A stretch of DNA of 64,000 nt from Pigmentiphaga daeguensis (lineage in GTDB: Bacteria; Pseudomonadota; Gammaproteobacteria; Burkholderiales; Burkholderiaceae_B), in assembly GCF_039523035.1 (NCBI RefSeq), contig NZ_BAAAEN010000005.1, positions 124,001-188,000 on the forward strand, given 5' to 3'. Below the pieces are notes generated by a model. The model made no database searches. It was not told the origin of the DNA and saw only the letters and a list, made by a program, of their open reading frames with translations. Shown here piece by piece: positions 43,687 to 51,972 of this stretch (positions within the stretch are counted from its first letter, which is position 1; every line of letters starts with the position of its first letter). A program made the translations under genes and the position numbers.

Positions 43687-44931
43687 TCAGGCCGGATGCG
43701 GCGGCGCCCGCGTCGGCGACGGCGGGAAGGCGAAGGCCATCGCGACCGCGCCCATGCCGACCGCGGCCGAGCCCAGGTACAGCCAGGCATAGCCGTTGAA
43801 GTGGTCGAAGATCCAGCCTCCGGCCAGCGGTCCGAAGGCCATGCCCAGGCTGGAGGCCATGACCGCGGCGCCCAGCACGCTGCCCATGATGCGCGGCCCG
43901 AAGTAGTCCCGCGCCAGCGCCGCGTACAGCGGCATCACGCCGCCATAGGCGGCTCCCAGCAGTATGGACAGGCCATAGAATTCGCCGATCGCGCGGGCCT
44001 GCGAATAGACGGCTATCACCAGCGCCTGCAGTAGCAGGCCCGCGATCAGTACCCGCTTGGTGCCGAGCCGGTCGGCCAGGGTCCCCAGCAGCAACCGTCC
44101 TCCCAGCCCGGCCAGTCCTTCGACGCTGTAGATGGTGACGGCGGCCATGGGCGCGATGCCGCAGAACGTGGCGAAGCTGACCACGTGGAAGATCGGGCCG
44201 GAATGGGCGGCGCAGCACAGGAAGAAGGTCAGCGCCAGCGCGGCGAAGGGCGCCGATCTCAGGGCCTGGCGGACCGACAGGCCGGGATCCTCCGCCTCGG
44301 GCCGGGCTTGGCCGGCCATTCCGGCAGGTGGCTGCCGGACGAACAGGGCCGCCGGGATCAGGAGCAGCAGGGCGGCGATGCCTGTCGTCGTCATCGCCGT
44401 GCGCCAGCCATGCTCCAGGATGAGCCAGCTGGCCAGCGGCGACACGGTCATGGGCGCAACGCCCATGCCCGCGGAGACCAGGGAGACGGCCAGGGCGCGA
44501 TGGCGCTCGAACCAGAGGGTCGTCACCGCCATCAGCGGGGCGAAGAACGCGCCGCCCGCCACACCCACCAGCACGCCATAGCCGAGCTGGAAGGCCAGCA
44601 GCGAAGTGGCGCGGCTGGCCAGCAGCAGCCCCAGGCCCAGCAACAGCGAGGCGGCCAGGATCACGGGGCGCGTGCCGTAACGGTCGCTCAGCGCGCCCCA
44701 GCCGAACGCCGCGGCGCCCATCACCAGGAAGTCCAGCGTCATGGCCGCCGAGATGCCTGCGCGCGACCAGCCGGTATCGGTGGAGATGGGCTGCAGGTAG
44801 ACCGCCAGCGAGAACATGGCACCCGCGGCCACGCAGGTGATCAGCGCGCCCGCGGCGACGACGACCCAGCCGTAGCCGCCGTCGGGCCTGCCGGGGGCTG
44901 CCGTCGGGGCATCCGTTTCGTGTGTGTTCAT
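43687..44931 (-). CDS. MFS transporter, monocarboxylate (MCT)-like
   Basis: The product has 414 residues and about twelve spans. The N-terminal DGGYGWVVVAAG is the MCT/OFA-type motif at the start of span 1, and WGALSDRYGTRPV between spans 2 and 3 is the MFS signature. These carriers usually move monocarboxylates (lactate, pyruvate, oxalate/formate or aromatic acids) with protons. It is on the same strand as, and 124 bases downstream of, the LysR gene ending at 45056, so it may belong to that regulator's regulon. 44932-45055 shows no clear signal. Confidence 0.88.
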   Translation of the reverse strand: MNTHETDAPTAAPGRPDGGYGWVVVAAGALITCVAAGAMFSLAVYLQPISTDTGWSRAGISAAMTLDFLVMGAAAFGWGALSDRYGTRPVILAASLLLGLGLLLASRATSLLAFQLGYGVLVGVAGGAFFAPLMAVTTLWFERHRALAVSLVSAGMGVAPMTVSPLASWLILEHGWRTAMTTTGIAALLLLIPAALFVRQPPAGMAGQARPEAEDPGLSVRQALRSAPFAALALTFFLCCAAHSGPIFHVVSFATFCGIAPMAAVTIYSVEGLAGLGGRLLLGTLADRLGTKRVLIAGLLLQALVIAVYSQARAIGEFYGLSILLGAAYGGVMPLYAALARDYFGPRIMGSVLGAAVMASSLGMAFGPLAGGWIFDHFNGYAWLYLGSAAVGMGAVAMAFAFPPSPTRAPPHPA

Positions 44932-45055
44932 GGACGAGGGAAAGCCGGGTAGCGGCGGGGAGCCGGGACGGCGCCCCTTTTCGCGAACATAGCAATTGGC
45001 CGGGGTGCTGTCGAGCCGACCCGCGGCGCGGCGCCTCCGGCTCCCGCCCGCGCGG

Positions 45056-45973
45056 TCAGGGGGCCCGGCCGAACAGTTCGTGGATCACCGTCCGCATCCA
45101 GACCCGCCCGGGTTCGCGCGCGTAGCGCTCGTGCCAGAACTGGGATACGTCGTAGGCGGGCAGGCGCAGCGGCGGGTCATACATCCTGACGCCCCATGCG
45201 GCCTCGAACGTCGCGGCCAGGGTGCGGGGAATGGTGGCGATGTAGTCGGTCTGGGCGACGATGCGGCCGATCGAGAGAAAGTGGCCCACGCGCAGCGCGA
45301 CGGAAGCGCCCACGCCGGGCGAGGCGAGAATGCCCTCCAGCACGTGCGCATGACCCGTCATTGAACCTTCCGATATCACGTGGCCGAGCTGACGGAAGTT
45401 CTCCATGGTCATCCGGCCGAATATGGCGGGGTGGTCGTTGCGGGCGATGCAGGCGTAGCGCGCCGAGAAGAGCCGGCCGATCTGCAGTCCCTCCGGATCC
45501 AGGCGCAAGTGGCCGACGGCCAGGTCCACGTTGCCGTCCGCCATGGCCTCGCGCAGTGCCTTGCCCTGCAACTGGCTCGTGCGCAGGTGCACGCCGGGCG
45601 CCAGCTCCGCCACCCGCCGGGCCAGTCCGGGCAGAAAGACCTGCTCGCTGACGTCCGACATCGCCAGCGTGAATACGCGCCGTTCGGTGGCGGGCACGAA
45701 GGCCGGCGTCTGCAGCGTCCCCCTCACGATGTCCAGGGCCTGGTGCAGGGATGTGTTCAGGTCGTCGGCCAGGGGCGTGGGCAGCAGGCCGTGCGGCTGC
45801 CGCACGAACAGCGGATCGCCATAGGCATCGCGCAGGCGGGCGAGGGCGCGGCTCATCGCGGGCTGGCTCAGCCCGAGCTCCCTGCCGGCGGTGGTCAGGT
45901 TGCGGCTGCCGTATACCGCCAGGAAGAGCTCGAGCAGGTTCAGGTCCACCTGGTGGGAAAGACGCTTGGCCAT
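45056..45973 (-). CDS. LysR-family transcriptional regulator (NodD/PcpR-like)
   Basis: The product has 305 residues from ATG 45973 (AKRLSHQVDLNLLELFLAVYGSRNLTTAGRELGLSQ); starts at 45997 or 46006 are possible but begin inside or beside a palindrome. The HTH and ligand domain are canonical. It is divergent from the TPP-enzyme cluster and most likely controls it. Confidence 0.9.
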   Translation of the reverse strand: MAKRLSHQVDLNLLELFLAVYGSRNLTTAGRELGLSQPAMSRALARLRDAYGDPLFVRQPHGLLPTPLADDLNTSLHQALDIVRGTLQTPAFVPATERRVFTLAMSDVSEQVFLPGLARRVAELAPGVHLRTSQLQGKALREAMADGNVDLAVGHLRLDPEGLQIGRLFSARYACIARNDHPAIFGRMTMENFRQLGHVISEGSMTGHAHVLEGILASPGVGASVALRVGHFLSIGRIVAQTDYIATIPRTLAATFEAAWGVRMYDPPLRLPAYDVSQFWHERYAREPGRVWMRTVIHELFGRAP

Positions 45974-46071
45974 GGCTTGGATATACCTATGATGCATGTC
46001 AGACATCAGTTCATTTCATTTTACGGATTTCACTCCGATTCCTAACATGGGCCAACCGCACAGGAGACCCC
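45974..46071 (+). promoter_or_regulatory. Divergent promoter/operator region of the mandelate-like cluster
   Basis: These 98 bases contain the palindrome ATGTC-A-GACAT (45996-46006), embedded in a wider imperfect symmetry TGATG..CATCA, a likely LysR site. CAGGAG lies at normal spacing from ATG 46072. No convincing -35/-10 pair was found. Confidence 0.5.
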
Positions 46072-47787
46072 ATGTACAGCAGCGCCCACTATTTGCTCCA
46101 GGGACTCACCGATCTCGGCATCGAGTACGTGTTTTCCAACCTGGGCACCGACCACGCTTCCGTCATCGAGGAACTCGCGCGCTGGCGCGAGCAGGGACGC
46201 AAGCACCCCCGCTTCATGCTCTGTCCGCACGAGAATGTCGCGATCCACATGGCCGCCGGCTACGCGGCCATGACCGGGAAGGGGCAGGCGGTGATGGTCC
46301 ACGTGGACGCCGGCACGGCGAACGCGGCCATGGGCATGCACAACATGTTCCGCTCGCGCCTGCCCGTCATGCTGATGGCGGGGCGGGCGCCGGGCACCGT
46401 GCGCGGCGAGCTGCCCGGCTCGCGCGACAACTACGTGCATTTCGTGCAGGACCCTTTCGACATGGCGAGCCTGGTGCGTCCCTACGTCAAATGGGAATAC
46501 TCGCTCTCGACCGGCATCAATGCGCGTGAAGTGGTGCGGCGCGGCCACTCGGTCATGCAGAGCGATCCACCGGGGCCGGTCTACCTGACCCTGCCGCGCG
46601 AGGCCCTGACCCAGGAATGGGCCGAAGACCAGGTGAAGGCCTTTGGCCAGGACCGCTACGGTCCCGTCGCCGCCGGCGGCATCGACGAGGCGCGGGCCGC
46701 GCAGATCGCCGAGGCCCTGATGCGGGCCGAGCGCCCCATGGCCGTTACCGCCTATCTCGGCCGCAAGGCCGAGGCCGTCCAGGCGCTGGAGGAACTGGCG
46801 CTGCTGTGCGGCATCCGCGTCTTCGAGTTCGCGCCCAGCTACCTGGGCATCTCGCGCGATTCGCCCTGCTTCGGCGGCTTCGACCCCGGCGCGGCGCAGG
46901 CCGACGCCGACCTGGGCCTGCTGCTGGACGTGGACGTGCCCTGGCTGCCCAAGTACGTGGCCGAGCGGCCCGACATGCGCTGGCTGCATGTCGATGTCGA
47001 TCCGATCAAGAAGGACTTCCCCATGTGGGGATTCGCGACCGACATGCGCGTGCAGGCCGATTGCGCCACGGTGCTGCGCCAGGTCATCGACATCGTCCGG
47101 GCCCGTGCCGGCAAGGACTTCCACGAGCGGGTGCGCGTGCGCCTGGACGACTATCGGGCGCAGGCCAAGGCCCGCGCCGACGCGCTGTCCCAGGCCGCGG
47201 GCAAGCGCGGCGCCCGCGGCGCGATCTCGCCGGCCTTCCTGTGCGCGCAGTTGAGCGCGGCCCTGTCCCAGGACGACGTGGTCATCAACGAGGCCATCCG
47301 CAACGCGCCCGCGGTGCTGGGCCACATTCGCCGGACCCGGCCGCTGACGCTGCTGGGCACGGCCGGAGGTGGCCTGGGCTACAGCGGCGGCATGGCGCTG
47401 GGCGTCAAGCTGGCGCGGCCGGATGCGCGCGTGGTGCAAGTGGTCGGCGACGGCGGCTTCCATTTCGGCACGCCCACCTCGGTCTATGACGTGGCGCAGC
47501 GCTACCGGCTGCCCATCCTGACCGTCGTGCTGGACAACGGCGGATGGCAGGCGGTGAAAGAGGCCGTGCTGCGCGTGCACCCGGATGGCTCGGCGGCCGA
47601 CACGGACGAGTTCCATGCGCGGCTGCATGGCGAGACGCGCCGCTTCGAACTGGTCGCCCAGGCTTTCGGCGGCCATGGCGAGACGGTGGAGGACCCCGAC
47701 GACGTGCCGGACGCGATCGCCCGCTGCCTGCGCGCCGTCGACGAAGGACGGGCCGCGGTGCTGCACGTGCGCATCGGCGGAATCTAG
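46072..47787 (+). CDS. Thiamine-diphosphate-dependent enzyme (acetolactate synthase/benzoylformate decarboxylase superfamily)
   Basis: The product has 571 residues. Three domains are apparent: the PYR domain with the catalytic Glu54 (CPHENVAIHMAAGYA), a middle domain (about 200-350), and the PP domain with GDGGFHFG..VVLDNGG, the metal-ThDP motif. Length and motifs match an uncharacterised TPP-requiring subfamily near acetolactate synthase. With a hydroxyacid dehydrogenase-like and an aldehyde dehydrogenase gene downstream, a 2-keto acid decarboxylase role (as MdlC in mandelate degradation) is plausible but inferred. It is the first gene of the cluster. Confidence 0.88.
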   Translation: MYSSAHYLLQGLTDLGIEYVFSNLGTDHASVIEELARWREQGRKHPRFMLCPHENVAIHMAAGYAAMTGKGQAVMVHVDAGTANAAMGMHNMFRSRLPVMLMAGRAPGTVRGELPGSRDNYVHFVQDPFDMASLVRPYVKWEYSLSTGINAREVVRRGHSVMQSDPPGPVYLTLPREALTQEWAEDQVKAFGQDRYGPVAAGGIDEARAAQIAEALMRAERPMAVTAYLGRKAEAVQALEELALLCGIRVFEFAPSYLGISRDSPCFGGFDPGAAQADADLGLLLDVDVPWLPKYVAERPDMRWLHVDVDPIKKDFPMWGFATDMRVQADCATVLRQVIDIVRARAGKDFHERVRVRLDDYRAQAKARADALSQAAGKRGARGAISPAFLCAQLSAALSQDDVVINEAIRNAPAVLGHIRRTRPLTLLGTAGGGLGYSGGMALGVKLARPDARVVQVVGDGGFHFGTPTSVYDVAQRYRLPILTVVLDNGGWQAVKEAVLRVHPDGSAADTDEFHARLHGETRRFELVAQAFGGHGETVEDPDDVPDAIARCLRAVDEGRAAVLHVRIGGI

Positions 47788-47857
47788 GGGCGCGGGCGGC
47801 CGGCGCCGCCCGTGGCCGGAATCAAGGGAACGCACGAGTCCCGTGGAAGGAGACACC

Positions 47858-48829
47858 ATGCAAGTACGTCGCATCCTGAACCTGGCCGCGCTGGCGCTGG
47901 CCATCTCGCCGCTCGGCCTGCCGGCCGCGCATGCGCAGCCGAACTATCCGGCGCGCCCGATCACCATCATCGTCGGCTACGCGGCGGGCGGGGGCAACGA
48001 CGTCCTGGCCCGTATCGTGGCCGAGGAAATGACCAAGGGACTCAAGCAGCCCGTGATCGTCGAGAACCGCCCCGGCGTGGCCTCCATCGTGGGCGCGGCC
48101 TACGTGGCCAAGGCCAGGCCGGACGGCTACACGCTGTTCTGGGGAGCCAGCGGTCCCATCTCGTTCAATCCCGCCCTGTACGCCAAGCTGCCCTACAAGG
48201 TCGAGGACTTCACCCCCGTGTCGCTGACGGCGAAGTTCCCGCTGGTGCTGGTCTCGGATGCCTCGCTGCCGATCAAGTCCGTGAGCGACCTCGTGGCCTA
48301 TTCGAAGCAGCACCCGGACAAGGCGAACTACGGCTCCAGCGCCGCCTCGTTCCAGCTCGTGACCGAGCTGTTCAACGGCAAGACCGGCGCGCGCTTCGCG
48401 CACATCCCCTACAAAGGCAGCAACGAGTCGATTCAGGCCGTCATGGCGGGCAACGTCACCATGGCCATCACCGATCCGGCGCCGGCCATGACCGGCCTGC
48501 AGGGCAAGCGCGTGCGGGCCCTGGCCGTGACCTCGCCGCAACGGGCAGGCTTCCTGCCCGAGGTCCCGACCATGCGGGAGGCGGGGGTGGACCTGGATGT
48601 CGAGTTGTGGGCGGGCCTGCTGGCGCCGGCCGGCACGCCGGCGGACGTGGTCCAGGTATTGCAGCGGGAGATCGCGCGCGTGGTCGCCCTGCCCGAGGTA
48701 AGCAAGAAGATGGCCTCCCTCGGCTGCTTGGCCCAGGCCAGCACCTCCGACGAGTTCCGTCGCCTGATCGAGAAGGAAGTGCCGCTCTGGACCAAGGTGG
48801 CGCGCGAGAACGACATCAAGGTCGAGTAG
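47858..48829 (+). CDS. Bug/TctC-family periplasmic solute receptor
   Basis: The product has 323 residues. It has a signal peptide (MQVRRILNLAALALAISPLGLPAAHAQP) and the receptor opening YPARPITIIVGYAAGGGNDVLARI. GGAAGGAG precedes the ATG. It is 70 bases after the TPP gene and 17 bases before the fused gene, so it belongs to one transcript. No TctAB genes are nearby. It probably binds a 2-hydroxy or aromatic acid used by the cluster. Confidence 0.93.
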   Translation: MQVRRILNLAALALAISPLGLPAAHAQPNYPARPITIIVGYAAGGGNDVLARIVAEEMTKGLKQPVIVENRPGVASIVGAAYVAKARPDGYTLFWGASGPISFNPALYAKLPYKVEDFTPVSLTAKFPLVLVSDASLPIKSVSDLVAYSKQHPDKANYGSSAASFQLVTELFNGKTGARFAHIPYKGSNESIQAVMAGNVTMAITDPAPAMTGLQGKRVRALAVTSPQRAGFLPEVPTMREAGVDLDVELWAGLLAPAGTPADVVQVLQREIARVVALPEVSKKMASLGCLAQASTSDEFRRLIEKEVPLWTKVARENDIKVE

Positions 48830-48846
48830 GGCGCACGGGAGCGGAC

Positions 48847-50514
48847 ATGAAGATCACGCGAGTCGCGGCGGTGCCGATCAAATGGCCCGTGCAGGTCGGC
48901 ATAGGCGGGACCACGCCCGTCGAGCAGGAAATCCGGGCGTGCCTGGTGCGCGTGGAAACCTCCACCGGGTTGTGCGGCCATGGACTGACATCGATCACCA
49001 ATGAACGGGTCGTGGCCGCGGCCGTGAACGACGTGGCCGCGCCGGCGCTGGTCGGCGAGGACCCCATGAACCACGAGGCGTTGTGGGACCGTCTCTACTG
49101 GCTGCTGTCGCCCCGGGGACAGACCGGCCACGCCGCGCATGCCATGGCGGCGCTGGACATCGCCCTGTGGGACATCAAGGGCAAGGCGCTGGCACAGCCG
49201 GTGTGGCGGTTGCTGGGGGGCGCCCGTTCCCGCGTGCCCGTCTACGCGACCTTCGGCTTCGATTTCCTGGACCGCGATGCGCTCGGCCAGGCGGCCGCGA
49301 CGCTCAGGGCCCAGGGCTACCAGCATCTGAAAATGGTCGTCGGCCATCAGGCGCTTCAAAGGCGCGACCGTGGCGGCCCTTCGCTGGACGAGGTCATCGC
49401 CGAGGACGAGCGTTCGCTGCGCGCCAATGCCGAGGCCTTGTCCCGGCTGGAACTGGTGCCCCGCGTCCTGGTCGATGTCGGAACCCGGTCCACACGCTGC
49501 CAGCTGTGGGGCCGCGAGTACAGTGCGCCCTTCGGCATCGCGCCCATGGGCGGCGCGGCCCTGTTCGCGTTCCAGGCGGACCTGGCCCTGGCCGAGGCGG
49601 CCGCCGCGCAACAGGTCCCGTTCGTGCTGAGCGCGGCCTCGTCCGTGCCGCTGGAAACCATCGCAGCGCGGTCGCCCGGGGCGTGGTACCAGGCTTATCT
49701 GCCAGCGGACCCGGGGCGGATAGACAGCCTGCTCCAGCGCGTGGAACGTGCCGGTATCGAAGTGCTGGTCGTGACCGCAGACGTGCCCGTCGCGGCGAAC
49801 CGCGAGAACGACCTGCGGCGAGGATTCGGCATCCCGGTCACGCCTGGCCCGCGGTTGCTGGGCGACGTGCTGGCGCATCCCCGCTGGATGGCGAGCGTGG
49901 TGCTGCGTACGCTCCTGAACGGCGGCATCCCGCGCTTCGAGAACTTCGGCGCCGACCGTGGAGGACCGATCGTGGCACCGCCCAGCCCAGGGTTCCGCGT
50001 CGGCCGCGACCGCCTGACCTGGGACCACCTGCGTTACATCCGGCGCCGGTGGCGGGGCAGGCTGCTGGTCAAGGGCATTCTTCACGAGGACGACGCCCGT
50101 ATCGCGCTGGACGCCGGCGTGGACGGCATGATCCTGTCCAATCACGGCGGCAGGCAACTGGACGGCGCGGTGTCCCCCTTGCGCATGCTGCCCCGGATCG
50201 CCGCGCTGCGCGGCGGCGCCAAGCTGATCGTGGACGGCGGTTTCCGGCGCGGCACCGACATCATCAAGGCGCTGGCCCTGGGCGCGGACTTCGTGCTGAT
50301 CGGCCGGCCATTCCTGTACGCGGCATCCGTGGGCGCCACCGCAGCGGTGCGGCGGGCGATCGGCCTGCTGCATGCCGAACTGGACCGCGACCTGGCGCTG
50401 ATCGGCCGCGCCGACATCCGCGATCTCGACGCCTCGTGTCTCGCGCACGGATCGCGGCCGATTTCCTCTTTCGAGCCGCCGACCGCGGCCGTGTCCCCTA
50501 TGGAGCAATCATGA
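48847..50514 (+). CDS. Chimera: enolase-superfamily N-part fused to FMN 2-hydroxyacid dehydrogenase C-part
   Basis: One open frame of 555 residues. Residues 1-~185 are the capping domain and barrel start of a mandelate racemase/muconate lactonizing type enzyme (HAAHAMAALDIALWDIKGKALAQPVWRLLGG; HLKMVVG at the first catalytic-Lys site). The metal-ligand part of that barrel is absent. From about residue 188 (LRANAEALSRLELVPRVLVDV) to the end it is an FMN 2-hydroxyacid dehydrogenase with Asp312 (TADVP), Lys409 (LLVKG), His433/Arg436 (SNHGGRQLDG) and DGGFRRGTD, but the family's first ~35 residues, including the Tyr24 region of LldD, are missing. It looks like an in-frame deletion joining two adjacent genes near 49402-49430. 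Activity of either half is doubtful. The stop overlaps the next ATG (ATGA, 50511-50514). Confidence 0.85.
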   Translation: MKITRVAAVPIKWPVQVGIGGTTPVEQEIRACLVRVETSTGLCGHGLTSITNERVVAAAVNDVAAPALVGEDPMNHEALWDRLYWLLSPRGQTGHAAHAMAALDIALWDIKGKALAQPVWRLLGGARSRVPVYATFGFDFLDRDALGQAAATLRAQGYQHLKMVVGHQALQRRDRGGPSLDEVIAEDERSLRANAEALSRLELVPRVLVDVGTRSTRCQLWGREYSAPFGIAPMGGAALFAFQADLALAEAAAAQQVPFVLSAASSVPLETIAARSPGAWYQAYLPADPGRIDSLLQRVERAGIEVLVVTADVPVAANRENDLRRGFGIPVTPGPRLLGDVLAHPRWMASVVLRTLLNGGIPRFENFGADRGGPIVAPPSPGFRVGRDRLTWDHLRYIRRRWRGRLLVKGILHEDDARIALDAGVDGMILSNHGGRQLDGAVSPLRMLPRIAALRGGAKLIVDGGFRRGTDIIKALALGADFVLIGRPFLYAASVGATAAVRRAIGLLHAELDRDLALIGRADIRDLDASCLAHGSRPISSFEPPTAAVSPMEQS

Positions 50515-51968
50515 CGACCCGACACCATTCCGGCCTGATCATCGCCGGCGCCCTGCAGGAGTCCGGCGCGGCGCCGGTCCTGGACAACATCAACCCGGCC
50601 AACGGCGAGACCGTCGGCACCGTCGCCACGGCCGACGCCGCGGCCGCGCGCGCCGCCATCGGCGCGGCCCGCCAGGCCTTCGAGGAATCGGCCTGGGCCA
50701 ACTCCCCCCGCCTGCGGCAGGACGTGCTGCTGCAATGGGCGCGCAACCTCGCTCCGCGCGCCCAGGAACTGGCGATGCTGCTGACGATGGAGAACGGCAA
50801 GGTCATCGCCCAATCCACCGGCGAAATGCATGGCGCCATTTCCGAGATCAACTACTACGCCGGCCTGGCTCGCTATATCGCCGGCAACGCGCAGGAAGTC
50901 AGCCCCGGCGTGTTCTCGACCATGCTGCGCGAACCCGCCGGCGTGGCCGGCATCATCGTGCCCTGGAACGCCCCGGCGCTGCTGCTGGTGCGCAGCCTGG
51001 CCCCCGCGCTGGCGGCGGGATGCACCACGGTGATCAAGCCCGCCTGGCAGACCGCGCTCGTCACTTGCGAGATGCTCAAGGAACTGATCAGGATCCCGGG
51101 CCTGCCGCCGGGCGTCGTCAACATGGTGGTCGAGGACGGCGCCGAACTCTCGCAACTGATCTGCCAGTCCGACGACGTCGACGTCATCAGCTTCACCGGC
51201 TCGAACGAAACCGGCCAGCGCATCTACGCCTCGGCCGCGCCCACGATGAAGAAGCTGTCGCTGGAGCTGGGCGACAAGGCCAGCTGCATTGTCTTCGACG
51301 ACGCCCCCATCCCCGACGTCATGCGCAAGATCGCCGACGCCGCCACCATCATCTCCGGCCAGCAATGCACCGCCGCGCGCCGCGTGCTGGTCCATGCCAA
51401 CGCCTACGACGCCGCCCGCACCCACCTGCGCGACGCCCTGGCCGCCCTGAAAACCGGCCCCGGCTGGCTGCCCGGCCACCACCTCGGCCCCCTGATCGAC
51501 CGCGCCTCGCGCGACCGCGTCCTGTCCCAGGTCCACCGCGCCATGAGCGAAGCCGACGAAGTGCTGCTGGAAGGCTCCACGCTGGACAGCCAGCATCCCC
51601 ACGGCGCCTTCCTGACCCCGTCGCTGGTGGCTCACGGCGACACCAGCGCCTTCTTCGTCCAACAGGAAATCTTCGGCCCCTTCGTCGTCCTGGAAAAATT
51701 CCACGACGAGGCCGAAGCCATCGCCCGCGCCAACCACACCGTCTACGGCCTGTCCTCCAGCGTCTGGACCCGCGACGGCGCCCGCGCCCAACGCGTCGCC
51801 CGCAAGCTGCGCCGGGGCACGGTCTGGATCAACGATCACAACAAGCTGATGGCTGAAGCGGAAACCGGCGGCTATCGCCGCAGCGGGCTGGGGCGCCTGC
51901 ATGGACATGAGGCGTTGAACGACTTCACGGAGTCGAAGATCATCTACCAGGACAGCAACCCGCTGTGA
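50511..51968 (+). CDS. Aldehyde dehydrogenase family protein
   Basis: The product has 485 residues. It shows IIVPWNAPALL near residue 150, the dinucleotide loop SFTGSNETG, the general-base Glu in LELGDKASC and the nucleophile Cys in SGQQCTAARR. It oxidises an aldehyde with NAD(P)+. It is coupled to the chimeric gene by an ATGA overlap, with GGAG just upstream. In the cluster it would take the aldehyde made by the TPP enzyme, like benzaldehyde dehydrogenase MdlD; the true substrate is unknown. It ends 4 bases from the convergent fdsA stop. Confidence 0.93.
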   Translation: MTTRHHSGLIIAGALQESGAAPVLDNINPANGETVGTVATADAAAARAAIGAARQAFEESAWANSPRLRQDVLLQWARNLAPRAQELAMLLTMENGKVIAQSTGEMHGAISEINYYAGLARYIAGNAQEVSPGVFSTMLREPAGVAGIIVPWNAPALLLVRSLAPALAAGCTTVIKPAWQTALVTCEMLKELIRIPGLPPGVVNMVVEDGAELSQLICQSDDVDVISFTGSNETGQRIYASAAPTMKKLSLELGDKASCIVFDDAPIPDVMRKIADAATIISGQQCTAARRVLVHANAYDAARTHLRDALAALKTGPGWLPGHHLGPLIDRASRDRVLSQVHRAMSEADEVLLEGSTLDSQHPHGAFLTPSLVAHGDTSAFFVQQEIFGPFVVLEKFHDEAEAIARANHTVYGLSSSVWTRDGARAQRVARKLRRGTVWINDHNKLMAEAETGGYRRSGLGRLHGHEALNDFTESKIIYQDSNPL

Positions 51969-51972
51969 CGGC

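Noticed and set aside
48847..50514. Frameshift or stop inside the chimeric gene
   Set aside because: The frame is continuous from ATG 48847 to TGA 50514; the change of family happens without loss of frame.
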